NCBI RefSeq assembly: GCF_000702505.1
Contig: NZ_JNIM01000001.1
Location: 4,936,327-5,000,326, forward strand
Direction: 5' to 3'
Origin: Thermogemmatispora carboxidivorans
Lineage (GTDB): Bacteria; Chloroflexota; Ktedonobacteria; Ktedonobacterales; Ktedonobacteraceae
DNA length: 64,000 bases
The position numbers and the translations under genes were made by a program. Below, piece by piece: positions 53,075-62,404 of this stretch (positions within the stretch are counted from its first letter, which is position 1; each line of letters begins with the position of its first letter). Below the pieces are notes generated by a model that was given only the letters and a program-made list of their open reading frames with translations, was not told the DNA's origin and did not search any database.

Positions 53075-54972
53075 CGATAGGCAGCCGCCTGCAGATTGAA
53101 CAGCTCCGCATAGCGCCCCTCACGCGCCATCAGCTCCTCGTGGCTGCCCTGTTCAATGACCTCGCCCTGTTCCAGGACCAGAATATGGTCGGCGACACGT
53201 ACCGTCGAGAAGCGGTGCGAGATAAAGATGGCCATGCGCCCGCGGGTCAATTCGCGCATGCGCGCAAACAGATCATGCTCGGCCTGGGCATCCAGCGCCG
53301 AGGTCGGCTCATCGAGAATGAGAATCTGGGCCTCGCGCATGAAGCCGCGGGCCAGGGCCATTTTCTGCCACTCGCCGCCCGAGAGATGGTGGCCCTCCTC
53401 GAACCAGCGTCCCAGCATCGTCTCGTAGCCCTGCGGCAGACGGGCGATCACCTCGTCGGCCCCACTCTTCTGGGCCGCCGTCGTGATCCGTGCTCGATCC
53501 TCAATGAGGTCAACCTGGCTGATGCCGATATTCTCGCGAGCCAGCAGCTGGTACTGTACAAAATCCTGGAAAATGATGCCGATCTCGCGGCGCAGCTCGT
53601 CGGGATCGTATTCGCGAATATCGTGACCATTGACCAGGATCTGGCCCTCCTGGGGATCGTAGAGACGCGCCAGCAACTTGACCAGGGTGGTCTTGCCAGC
53701 CCCATTGCGCCCGACGATGGCCAGGGTCTGGCCAGCCTCCAGCTTAAAGTTCACGTTGTGCAGCGCCGGCTCCTGCCGTCCCTCATAGCAGAACGTCACG
53801 TTGCGGAACTCGATGCCGTGCGTAAATGGGCGCTCCAGTGGTATAGGATTGGCCGGGCGCGGCATCTCGGGGCGCAGGGCCAGCACCTCAAAGAGCGTGC
53901 CCAGATACAAATTATGCTCATACATCGATGAGAAGCCACCCAGAATACTTTGAAAGTTATTCTGCACTGAGTTAGCGGCCTGGGTATAGAGCGTCAAGTC
54001 GCCGATCGAGACACGTCCATAGATGGCCTGGATGGCCACATAGAGAAAGGTGCCGCTGCTCACCAGGGTCGTCAGTGTTCCCCAGCCGAAACCGGCAAGA
54101 TAGCGTCGTACCACCAGGCGGCGCTCTTCGCTGAGGAAGCGCTCGGCGAACTGCTTAAAGCGTTCGATAAAGAAAGGTCCCAGGTTGAAGATCTTAATCT
54201 CCTTCTGATAGGAGTCGGTGGTCAGCAGGTTGACCAGATAGACTTGCATGCGTCGCTCCTGGGACTGGCGCCGTCTGAGCCGAAAGCCGCGCCAGCCGTA
54301 GCGCGCGTCGGCGATAAAGGCAGGTATCGGAGCCACGAGGGCGATGACGGCCAGCCACCACTCCAGCCGCACCAGCAAGACGATCATCGAGCCAAAGGTG
54401 AGAGCGTTGCGCAGCAGGGAAAAGGTGCCAGAGATCATCATCACCGGGCGCAGCATGGCCTCTTGCTGCACCTGCTGCAGCTTATCGTAGAATTCGGAGC
54501 GCTCGAAAAAGGCCATATCGAGCGTATGAGCATGCGCGATCAGCAGGTACTGGACGCGGCTGGCCGTTTCATCCTGGAGAATCTGCTGAAACGTATTGCT
54601 CAGCGTACTTAGCAGGCTCATCAGGAGGTTGAGCAGCAGCTGCAGCCCGGCCAGGATAGCGATCAGGCGCAGATAGTAGTTAGCGCGCGCGCTCTCCCTG
54701 ATGGCCATGACGACAGCATCCAGCAGGAGCTTGTTGAGATAGATAGTCGAAGCTGGCACGAAGGCCAGCAGCAGCGTGGTTAGGCCCAGGCCCAGAGTCA
54801 GCCAGGGGTTGGTCTCCCAGACCAGGCGCAGAGAGCGTGCCAGGCCGGTCAAGGCCCCTGGCACGCTCCGCACAAAGCGGACGAGACGTTCTTTCCATGA
54901 GAGATTTTCTTCGCTCTCGTTCTGCCGCCTGAAAGGTGATGGTCTACTCCGTGTATTCGACTGATAGAGCAT
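53071..54972 (-). CDS. ABC exporter, fused permease-ATPase
   Basis: 633 residues. An N-terminal charged tail is followed by a type IV exporter membrane domain with about six helices (60-350). The ATPase domain (about 380-630) has Walker A GRNGAGKTT, signature LSGGEWQKMALARGF (LSGGE), Walker B ILILDEPTSALD and the switch His in ISHRF. The substrate is unknown; similar half-transporters usually dimerise. It starts only 6 nt after the GMC oxidase gene stops, so they are co-transcribed, which suggests a shared lipid or alcohol substrate (inference). Confidence 0.92.
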   Translation of the reverse strand: MLYQSNTRSRPSPFRRQNESEENLSWKERLVRFVRSVPGALTGLARSLRLVWETNPWLTLGLGLTTLLLAFVPASTIYLNKLLLDAVVMAIRESARANYYLRLIAILAGLQLLLNLLMSLLSTLSNTFQQILQDETASRVQYLLIAHAHTLDMAFFERSEFYDKLQQVQQEAMLRPVMMISGTFSLLRNALTFGSMIVLLVRLEWWLAVIALVAPIPAFIADARYGWRGFRLRRRQSQERRMQVYLVNLLTTDSYQKEIKIFNLGPFFIERFKQFAERFLSEERRLVVRRYLAGFGWGTLTTLVSSGTFLYVAIQAIYGRVSIGDLTLYTQAANSVQNNFQSILGGFSSMYEHNLYLGTLFEVLALRPEMPRPANPIPLERPFTHGIEFRNVTFCYEGRQEPALHNVNFKLEAGQTLAIVGRNGAGKTTLVKLLARLYDPQEGQILVNGHDIREYDPDELRREIGIIFQDFVQYQLLARENIGISQVDLIEDRARITTAAQKSGADEVIARLPQGYETMLGRWFEEGHHLSGGEWQKMALARGFMREAQILILDEPTSALDAQAEHDLFARMRELTRGRMAIFISHRFSTVRVADHILVLEQGEVIEQGSHEELMAREGRYAELFNLQAAAYR

Positions 54973-54978
54973 ATTCCC

Positions 54979-57039
54979 CTACAGCGTTGATTTAATGTAT
55001 TGCGCTGCCCTATGGGCCAGCGCCATGATCGAGAGCATCGGATTGACGCCGGAGGGCGAGGGGAAGACGCTACCATCGCAGACAAAGAGGCCGCGCACAC
55101 CATGCACCTCATGATTGCCATCGACCACAGCCTGTCGTGGGTCGCTGCCCAGACGACAGGTGCCCATCTGGTGGGCCGTGAAGACCATGAGGCGATTGGG
55201 GGCCAGACCGTGGCGCTCAAGCTGGCGCTCGAACTCATGGAACTGTCGTTCATCGAGCGTGCCATCGGCGGCGCGATCGATGCGCGTGCGCCGCGTATGC
55301 AGCGAGAGCACAGAGCGAGCGCCGGCGGCGAAATGCACGCGCGCGGCCTGGGCTATGCCGTGCAGCAAGTGGCGGCGATCGTAGACCGAGACCACATAAT
55401 CGATGACTGGCTCGCCATCTTTGCCGACAGTGACGCGGCCCTCTCCGCGATCGCGGGTCAGGACGATGAAGGCCGCCACGTAGGGAGCCTGCAGCAGCTC
55501 GCGGCGGTAGTCGCGTGCCGACCACCAGGGCAGGGCCACGCCGAGCATCCCCGGATGCACGGGAGCGGTCTCCAGCTTGTAGCCGTAGGTGCCGTCCAGA
55601 TGGCCGAACTGGTTACTGTAGGCCGACTGCAGGACCCCTTTCCAGGGGTAAATCTTGTCAGGATAGAGGCCAGCCACCACCGCCGTCGGGTGCAGATAGA
55701 GATGGCGCCCAATGTGGGGATTGCTCAAGCCCGAGCGCAGCAAGAGAGCCGGCGAGTGAATGGAGCCCGCGGCCACAATCACCGCCCGCGCTCGCACGGT
55801 CAGGCGGCTGAGACGCCCACTCAGGGGATCACGCACGTTCGCCACGACGCCGACGGCGCGCCCCTGCTCGATCAGCACGCGATCGGCGCTGCAGTTCACA
55901 ATAATGCGGGCACCAGCCTCAAAAGCATCTTGCAAATAGGTGGCGAGCGTCGATCGCTTGCAGCCATAGCGGCAGCCGAAACAACAGGTGCCACAGCGTT
56001 GGTTACAGCCGACAGCATTGCGGCGCAGCACGCCTGTATGGTAGCCCAGGGCAGCGCAGCCATCGGCCAGGACCTGATTCTGCCGATTGTGAGCGCTGTT
56101 CTCCAGGTTGACGCCGATGCGCTCCTCGACGGCAGCGAAACTGTCCTGCAGGCTCTTGCCCGTCAGCTCGGTCACGCCTGATTGCCTTGCCCACTCATCC
56201 AGAATGTCCTCGGGGGTTCTGAAGGAGGTCATCCAGTTGACAACCGTGCCCCCTCCAAGCGTACTCCCTGCGAGGACGGTGATGCCGAGGTCGCGCGAGG
56301 TCAGGAGGCCACGCTGCAGGTAGAGTTCGGTCATCCCTCGCCCTTCCTCAACGGGAAAGGTCTCTTCATTATAACATCCCCCTTTTTCAAGGACCACCAC
56401 GCTCTTGCCTGCGCGAGCCAGCTCCCCGGCTACCACGCCTCCACCGGCCCCGGAACCGATGACGACGGCGTCGGCCTCCAGAGTGGTGTCGCTTTCGATA
56501 GGGAAAGGCTGCAGGGCACGCGCCACGGTCGCCGGCGGGTCCTGGGGTGGCGTGTAATCCAGCACCTCCCAGTTGGGATTGCGACCTCGCTCATCGAGAG
56601 CTGCAAAGAAGATGAAGCCCGCCAGCCGCTTCATGGCCTGGAAGCCCTGGCGCAGCAGGCCAAGTGGACTGTTGGCCAGGGCCAGGAGATAGCGCTCGCG
56701 CAGCTCCTGGGGCAGGCGCGCGAATGGCTGCGGTCTGCCAACCAAGAGCAGGGAGGTGAGCGGACTGCCGAGAAGAGTGAGAAGCTGGTGAATCTGCCCT
56801 TTGCGCTCTTCTCCTTCCAGGGCCAGCATCTCGGCCATGCGCTGGGCCACCTGGAGGTCAGCGGCCCGCCGTCGGTAGTAGGCGGCTTCTTCGGCACTCA
56901 CGCCGGGGGGCGGCTCCAGCGAGGGGAGCAGGGTATCACAGATGGCTTCCAGAATGGCGAACTCGGCAGGCGAGAGCCACGCCGCTCCCGGACTCTGACG
57001 CTGCACGATAGGTGATAGCACAGTGGAGGAGATGGTCAT
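54979..57039 (-). CDS. GMC-type oxidoreductase, long-chain alcohol oxidase-like
   Basis: 686 residues. The first 170 residues form a helical domain seen in fungal/plant fatty-alcohol oxidases and in gluconate dehydrogenase subunit 3-like proteins. FAD binding is at ADAVVIGSGAGGGVVAGELA. A Cys-rich segment follows (CNQRCGTCCFGCRYGCK), then SIHSPALLLRSGL. The catalytic end has HQMGTCRLG and NPMLSIMALA, with the His typical of GMC enzymes. It likely oxidises long-chain alcohols or sterol-like substrates with FAD; quinone or oxygen may be the acceptor. The cysteines could bind a metal cluster (inference). A palindromic operator candidate lies 200 nt upstream. Confidence 0.9.
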   Translation of the reverse strand: MTISSTVLSPIVQRQSPGAAWLSPAEFAILEAICDTLLPSLEPPPGVSAEEAAYYRRRAADLQVAQRMAEMLALEGEERKGQIHQLLTLLGSPLTSLLLVGRPQPFARLPQELRERYLLALANSPLGLLRQGFQAMKRLAGFIFFAALDERGRNPNWEVLDYTPPQDPPATVARALQPFPIESDTTLEADAVVIGSGAGGGVVAGELARAGKSVVVLEKGGCYNEETFPVEEGRGMTELYLQRGLLTSRDLGITVLAGSTLGGGTVVNWMTSFRTPEDILDEWARQSGVTELTGKSLQDSFAAVEERIGVNLENSAHNRQNQVLADGCAALGYHTGVLRRNAVGCNQRCGTCCFGCRYGCKRSTLATYLQDAFEAGARIIVNCSADRVLIEQGRAVGVVANVRDPLSGRLSRLTVRARAVIVAAGSIHSPALLLRSGLSNPHIGRHLYLHPTAVVAGLYPDKIYPWKGVLQSAYSNQFGHLDGTYGYKLETAPVHPGMLGVALPWWSARDYRRELLQAPYVAAFIVLTRDRGEGRVTVGKDGEPVIDYVVSVYDRRHLLHGIAQAARVHFAAGARSVLSLHTRRTRIDRAADGTLDERQFHEFERQLERHGLAPNRLMVFTAHQMGTCRLGSDPRQAVVDGNHEVHGVRGLFVCDGSVFPSPSGVNPMLSIMALAHRAAQYIKSTL

Positions 57040-57492
57040 TGAGCTACCTCCTTCTTTTGCTCAATACACTGGATCATGCCAACGTCGCATGATTTTGGGC
57101 AAAGCAATGCAGCCACAGTGCAGAGCTGACATATTTCTATAGTGTAGGTAAGTATAGCATAATCCGACTTGCTCTTCAGGCATCTCTGTGACGCCTCGCA
57201 CCGCTTCCCAAGCCCCTTCAGGGCCTCTTAGAAAAGCTGACTGACAGTCAGTCAAAATTGTCTTGATCAGAGAAGAGGAAGGTGGGCAGAGCCGTGAGGC
57301 CGGCAGTAGTGAGCATCTGACGGCTGGCAGGGAGGGGCGTGCGGCGTCTGAGGGAGGCAGGTCAGGCAGGCTGTGGGGTAAGGTAAGGATGGCCATGATA
57401 GCGGCCTGGCTGGTGCTGAGCGGAGCCTCCCGCCCTGGCTACGCTGGCACGGCGGGAGAGCAGCGGTCGGTAGTGGGTGACTGGCCACTCAC
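57040..57492. other. Intergenic region with operator candidate
   Basis: 453 bp. Besides the dyad at 57238-57250 it holds no supported gene. The plus-strand half is GC-rich with many GGCAG runs. Confidence 0.45.
57238..57250. promoter_or_regulatory. Palindromic operator candidate upstream of the GMC oxidase
   Basis: TGACTG-A-CAGTCA, a perfect 13-nt dyad extended by a second GTCA on one side. On the minus strand TTGACT (57255-57250) could be a -35 touching it. Such dyads are typical for TetR-type repressors, but no such regulator is encoded nearby. Confidence 0.45.
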
Positions 57493-58065
57493 TCAGCTCA
57501 GGCCATGCTGTGATAGGCAGTCATGGCGATGAAAATCGGTTTGGAGGAGGCGCTGAGGGATCAGGCGAAAGAGGCCCGTTCCGATCTGGGCCGCATTCGT
57601 CAGGGTGCGCAGGGCCAGCAAGGCCCCAATGCGCGTCTCCTCGCTATAGTCGAGCAGCTCAACCATGTGATCGAACTCGGCCTGCGTCAGTACCTCGTAG
57701 GAGAGATCGGGGCGCACCAGCATCGTCAAGTCGAGATCGACGTAGCGCACGCCTGCCACCTCGATCGTTGGTGGCAAGATGATGGTCGCATAAGTATAGA
57801 GCAGGTCGCAACCATTGTAGAAGGCGCTCAACATATACCAGCGCTCTGGCCAGAAGAACTGGAGACAATGATGACGCAGTGGACGTGTTCCGGTGGTCCA
57901 CTCCATCAATGTTCCGGCGGGCAGCCAGAGACGCAGGCAGTCGGCACCGGGCGAAGCGGTTGGAGGATCGCTCAGCTGCACCTCTGGGGAGAGGCGACAG
58001 GCGCGCCAGGTGCCGCGCAGCACTCCATCATAACTGCGACTCTCGACACGGAAATCCGCTTGCAT
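57493..58065 (-). CDS. DUF402 (FomD-like) protein
   Basis: 190 residues. The C-terminal half matches the DUF402 pattern: RWYMLSAFYNGCDLLYTYAT, then VAGVRYVDLDLTMLVRPDLS and VLTQAEFDH. Members hydrolyse nucleoside di/triphosphates or CMP adducts (FomD, Staphylococcus NtdP). The N-terminal part SYDGVLRGTWRACRL is also compatible. ATG 58065 has GGGAG 10 nt upstream; in-frame Met codons 7 and 10 codons earlier are possible. The usual Trp/Tyr-Lys residues of the site cannot be judged by eye. It has no operon partner. Confidence 0.75.
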   Translation of the reverse strand: MQADFRVESRSYDGVLRGTWRACRLSPEVQLSDPPTASPGADCLRLWLPAGTLMEWTTGTRPLRHHCLQFFWPERWYMLSAFYNGCDLLYTYATIILPPTIEVAGVRYVDLDLTMLVRPDLSYEVLTQAEFDHMVELLDYSEETRIGALLALRTLTNAAQIGTGLFRLIPQRLLQTDFHRHDCLSQHGLS

Positions 58066-58362
58066 ACGTATACTTCTCCCTTCCATCCGCCTCATAGTAC
58101 GCAAATCTGCCCGGTTCGTCAAGCTGGGCGGGAGGAGTATGCGGGTCCAGGTTTGCCTTCTACTGTTGGTGGTGAGCAACGCTTTCTTTGCTGGCTGGTC
58201 CCAGTGCTCACTCAACAGCTGCTATCTCTCAACCAGCGAAATATAGTAGAATAACAGCTAGAGATTTGCCTTATGGCGTCGTCAGAGCAAGCTTGAGAGC
58301 GAGAAAGAGTCTCCTGTGCTAGCAAGAGCAACGGGCAGGAGTTTAGAAAGAGTAGAGAGATC

Positions 58363-61300
58363 ATGCTGCGCTGTCCGCGCTGCCAGACGCAGAATCCGTC
58401 GCATGCCAAATTCTGCTTTGCCTGCGGCCTTCGCTTCTTGATCTGCCCATACTGTGGTACAGCCAACCCGCCGGTGGCTCGCTTCTGCATTGAATGCGGA
58501 CGGCTCCAGAGCCAGAAGGGGGATGAGGAGAAGCCGGCGGAGATCTCGCCCTGGCCGGTATCGGCCTTCCGCAGTGGAGAGGAAGGAGGGTCGTCGGGGC
58601 CAGAAGTGGTACCTCAGTTGCCCGCGCCGACGCCTGCGCTGGAGTCGACTTTGAGGACGCCCGAAGAGCGGCGAGTGGTGACGGTGATGTTCGCTGACAT
58701 TACCGGTTCGACGCCCTTGGCCGACCGCCTTGATCCAGAGGATCTGCGGGCCATCCTGGCCAGCTATTTCACCTTGATGACAGAGCAGATTCGTCGCCAC
58801 GGCGGTACTGTTGAGAAATACATCGGGGATGCCGTCATGGCTGTCTTTGGTCTGCCGCTGGCGCACGAAGATGATCCTGATCGGGCCATTCGGGCCGCAC
58901 TCGACATGCAAGCGGCGCTGGCGCGCTTCAACCAGGAACGCCGCCGGCGCGACCCGGAGGCTGCGCTGCTCCAGATGCGCATTGGGATCAATACCGGCGA
59001 GGTAGCCACGCCCGGGCCTGATGGTAGCCTCAACAGCCGCCGTGATTTTCTGGTGACAGGCGAGGCGGTCAATCTCGCCGCGCGCCTGCAGCAGGTGGCC
59101 AGTCCCGATACGATCCTGGTGGGGGAGCGCACCTATCTGGCCACGCGTGAGGTCTTCCGCTTTCGCCCGCTAGCCCCCTTGCAGCTCAAGGGGAAGGCAG
59201 AGCCTAGCCGGGCCTGGGTGGTGCTGGGTCTGGCGGACGAGCAGCCTTCCAGCTCACTGGTAGCGCGCTCCCGCCGCGGTCTGCTGGCCCCGTTGATTGG
59301 GCGCTCGTTGGAAATGACCTTGATGCATGCGACTTATGCTCGTGTGTTGGCCGAGCGTCAGCCTCATTTGATCACTTTGCTGGGTCCTTCGGGCATTGGC
59401 AAGTCGCGCCTGGTACACGAGTTCATTGAACGCGAGCAGGAGAAAGCTCGCTATACGACAGGCCCGGAACAGTTACCGGCGCCGCTGGTGATGCGTGGGC
59501 GCTGCCCCCCTTATGGAGAGGGTATCACCTACTGGCCGCTGATCGAGATTCTTCGGGCCTTGCTCCAGGTGCAATATAACGAGAGCGATGAGGATATCCA
59601 TCGGCGTTTCACGGCCTTCGTCAGCGAAGTATTGGAGAGGGCTGGGAACAAAGAAGATGCTGCGGATGTGACTGAGGCCATCCTGCTGAGCGTTGGGCGT
59701 CACCTCGGGCGGTCGATACCGTTGCCGGGGGGCGAACGTCGCGAGCGGCAGCGCATGGCCTACGCACGCAATCTGGAGCAGAGTGGCACCCAGATGACCT
59801 TACTACGTTCCTGGCGCGTCTTCCTGGCCGCGCTGGCTCAACAGCAGCCGCTCATTCTCGTGATCGACGATCTTCAATGGGCTGATGAGGCCCTGCTCGA
59901 TCTGCTGGAGCACCTGATGGAGCGGCTGAACAATGTTCCGCTTCTCTTGCTCTGCCCCGCGCGGCCCGAGTTTCTGGAGCGGCGCCAGGACTGGGGTGGG
60001 GGACAGCGCAATTTTACGACGATTGTGCTGGAGGCCCTCTCTGCCGAGGAAAGCAAGGAGCTGGTGCGCGCTTTGCTGAAAAACGCTGAGCTGCCGGAGG
60101 CGCTCTGTCACACGATCCTGTCCCGGGCTGAGGGGAATCCTTTCTTTGTGGAGGAGCTGATCCGCATGTTCATCGACCAGGGGATTCTGGTCTATGAGCA
60201 GGATAGCTGGCGTGTGGCCCGCGAGAAGGAGCATCTTCTCAGCGAATTGGCCAGCCCGGCAGGGCCTCCCGGTGATGTCTTGCTGGACCTCCATTATACC
60301 CTGCCCTTGCCGCGGGTCCCCGATACGATCCAGGGGGTGCTGGCGGCGCGCGTCGACTTGCTCAGTCCGGTCGAGAAGCATGTCTTACAAAAGGCGGCGA
60401 TCATCGGACGCACGTTCTGGCTCGCGGGCTTGCGCGAGCTGACCGCTGAGCTGGAGGAGGAGACGCTCCTGCAGACGCTGGAGTCGCTGATCACGCGCGA
60501 CTTCATTTCTGAGACAGAGCGGCGCGATCGTAGCCCTGTTGAGAACGATCGGGTCTTTAGCTTCAAGCATATTCTGACGCGCGATGTGGTCTATCACACG
60601 CTTTCGCGGGCGCATCGCGCTCTGAGCCATGCCCGTCTGGCGCGCTGGCTGGAAGAGCAGGTCAGCGGGCGCACTGAACGTTTTGTTGAGCTGCTGGCTT
60701 ATCATTACCAGCAGGCAGCCGCTAACTGGACGCCCAGTCTGCTGGACAGTCTGGCCGAGGAGGATATCGAGCTAGAGCTGACGCTGCAGGAGCTGCGTCA
60801 GCGAGCTACGGTCTATTTGACGAGCGCAGGCGATCAGGCGCTGCGCAGCTACTATACGATTCGGGCCATCCAGGCTTACAGCGATGCATTGGAGCTGTTG
60901 AGCGAGAGTGGAGCAGACCGCCGTGCACTGGCGCGCATGCACGAGAAGCTAGGTGACGCCTTCACGCAGCGTGCTAACCTCAAGGAAGCCTGGCAGGCTT
61001 ACCGGCAGGCGCTCCAGCTGCTGGAAGCGGAAGCTGAGCCGCCTTCGGCTGATCTCCTTTATCTTTACGATAGTCTGGCCGAGCTGGCAACGCGCTGGGG
61101 GCCGTGGCACGAGGCTCTCCCCGATATGGATGAGGTGCGTGCCTACATCGATGCCGGGCTGGCTCTGGCAGAAGATCAGGGTGATCGCTCCGTCTTTCTG
61201 ACGTATCTGGCTCTGTGGTACATGCACCAGCGGGAGGATGATCCCAACAACGTCGATGAGCGAGCCAGGCAAGCGGAGCAAGCCCTCAAGAGTGCCCGCG

Positions 61301-62376
61301 AGGCGCGGCGCCTGGCCGAGGAGGCCCAGGATGTGGAAGCGCTCTGGCTGGCTCTCGACGCGCTCGGGGGGATCTATATGAAGCTCTGCGACTATGCAGA
61401 GGCCCATCGTACTCAGCACCAGCGTCAGCAGCTTCAGGCCCAGATTACTCGCCAGCAGGGGCGTCAGGATCGGCAGGAGCTGCACGATCTTTACTATTCC
61501 CTGGGATGGGTGCACTTCTTCATTTGCGATTATCCAACGGCAGCGCGCTGGTTCGGTGAGTCGTGGCAGGTTGCTCAGACGATGGAAAGTCCGTCGTTGC
61601 TCCTGCTTAGTATGCTGGGGCGCATCCACGTCTGGTACGAATGGGAGCGCTGGGATGATGCGCGCGAGGCAGCGCAGAAGGCCCTGGGGCTGGTCGAGCA
61701 ATACCAGCTTGAAGAGATGTGGGAGATCGACGCCTTGAAGCATTTGGTGATGATTGCTTACCAGACGGGTGACTATGAGAGTGGGGAGCGCTATCTGCGT
61801 TGCCTGAAGCTTCTCGGTGAGCAGGCAAGCTCTCGTCTGCTGCGCCTGGATCTGGAATTAGTTCTACAGCTCGCACGCGAAGATTGGAACGGGGCTGCTG
61901 AGACGCTCAGGGAGGAGATTCGACGTCACGAGCCATTCGTTCGACCGGAGCAGCAGGCGCTGCTGGCCGAGCTTCTCGTTCAGATTGGCGCCTCGGCTGA
62001 GGAGCAGGCTACGTGGTGTCAGCGCGCGCTGGCGGCGGCTCGCCGGTCGCAGGCGGTGAAGGCCGAGGGCCGAGCCTGGCGCGCGCAGGGCCGCATGGCC
62101 CTGGCTCTGCAGCGCTGGGAGGAGGCTCGGACCGCTCTGCAGCAAGCCTTAGCGCTTTTTGAGCGTCTCGACCTCCCCTGGGAACGTGGCCAGACCCTCT
62201 ACTACCTGGGCGAGCTGCATTGGAGACAGGCGACCAGCGCTCAGCTTCCTGACGCTGCGAGACGGTGGCGTGAGCTGGCTCGTCGCTACTATACGCAGGC
62301 GCTGGGCTTCTTTACGGCCTTGCATGCCGTACGTGATAGCGAGCGCGTCAACAATGCTCTGCAAGAGCTGCGATAG
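58363..62376 (+). CDS. Class III adenylate/guanylate cyclase fused to AAA ATPase and TPR repeats
   Basis: 1337 residues. Two zinc ribbons (CPRC...CFAC and CPYC...CIEC, within residues 4-45) precede a class III cyclase domain (about 105-285). That domain has VMFADITGSTPLADRLDPED (first metal Asp), EKYIGDAVMAVFG (second Asp), RIGINTGEV and VTGEAVNLAARLQ. The AAA/NACHT-like ATPase has Walker A GPSGIGKSR (about 345) and Walker B LILVIDDLQWADE (about 505). From about 740 to the end are TPR-like helices. Such proteins are signalling hubs; cAMP or cGMP output is inferred. The key metal Asp residues are present, so it is probably active. The ribosome-binding site before ATG 58363 is GAGAG. Confidence 0.93.
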   Translation: MLRCPRCQTQNPSHAKFCFACGLRFLICPYCGTANPPVARFCIECGRLQSQKGDEEKPAEISPWPVSAFRSGEEGGSSGPEVVPQLPAPTPALESTLRTPEERRVVTVMFADITGSTPLADRLDPEDLRAILASYFTLMTEQIRRHGGTVEKYIGDAVMAVFGLPLAHEDDPDRAIRAALDMQAALARFNQERRRRDPEAALLQMRIGINTGEVATPGPDGSLNSRRDFLVTGEAVNLAARLQQVASPDTILVGERTYLATREVFRFRPLAPLQLKGKAEPSRAWVVLGLADEQPSSSLVARSRRGLLAPLIGRSLEMTLMHATYARVLAERQPHLITLLGPSGIGKSRLVHEFIEREQEKARYTTGPEQLPAPLVMRGRCPPYGEGITYWPLIEILRALLQVQYNESDEDIHRRFTAFVSEVLERAGNKEDAADVTEAILLSVGRHLGRSIPLPGGERRERQRMAYARNLEQSGTQMTLLRSWRVFLAALAQQQPLILVIDDLQWADEALLDLLEHLMERLNNVPLLLLCPARPEFLERRQDWGGGQRNFTTIVLEALSAEESKELVRALLKNAELPEALCHTILSRAEGNPFFVEELIRMFIDQGILVYEQDSWRVAREKEHLLSELASPAGPPGDVLLDLHYTLPLPRVPDTIQGVLAARVDLLSPVEKHVLQKAAIIGRTFWLAGLRELTAELEEETLLQTLESLITRDFISETERRDRSPVENDRVFSFKHILTRDVVYHTLSRAHRALSHARLARWLEEQVSGRTERFVELLAYHYQQAAANWTPSLLDSLAEEDIELELTLQELRQRATVYLTSAGDQALRSYYTIRAIQAYSDALELLSESGADRRALARMHEKLGDAFTQRANLKEAWQAYRQALQLLEAEAEPPSADLLYLYDSLAELATRWGPWHEALPDMDEVRAYIDAGLALAEDQGDRSVFLTYLALWYMHQREDDPNNVDERARQAEQALKSAREARRLAEEAQDVEALWLALDALGGIYMKLCDYAEAHRTQHQRQQLQAQITRQQGRQDRQELHDLYYSLGWVHFFICDYPTAARWFGESWQVAQTMESPSLLLLSMLGRIHVWYEWERWDDAREAAQKALGLVEQYQLEEMWEIDALKHLVMIAYQTGDYESGERYLRCLKLLGEQASSRLLRLDLELVLQLAREDWNGAAETLREEIRRHEPFVRPEQQALLAELLVQIGASAEEQATWCQRALAAARRSQAVKAEGRAWRAQGRMALALQRWEEARTALQQALALFERLDLPWERGQTLYYLGELHWRQATSAQLPDAARRWRELARRYYTQALGFFTALHAVRDSERVNNALQELR

Positions 62377-62404
62377 CGAATCGCGCATGATGGTAGAAGA
62401 TTGC

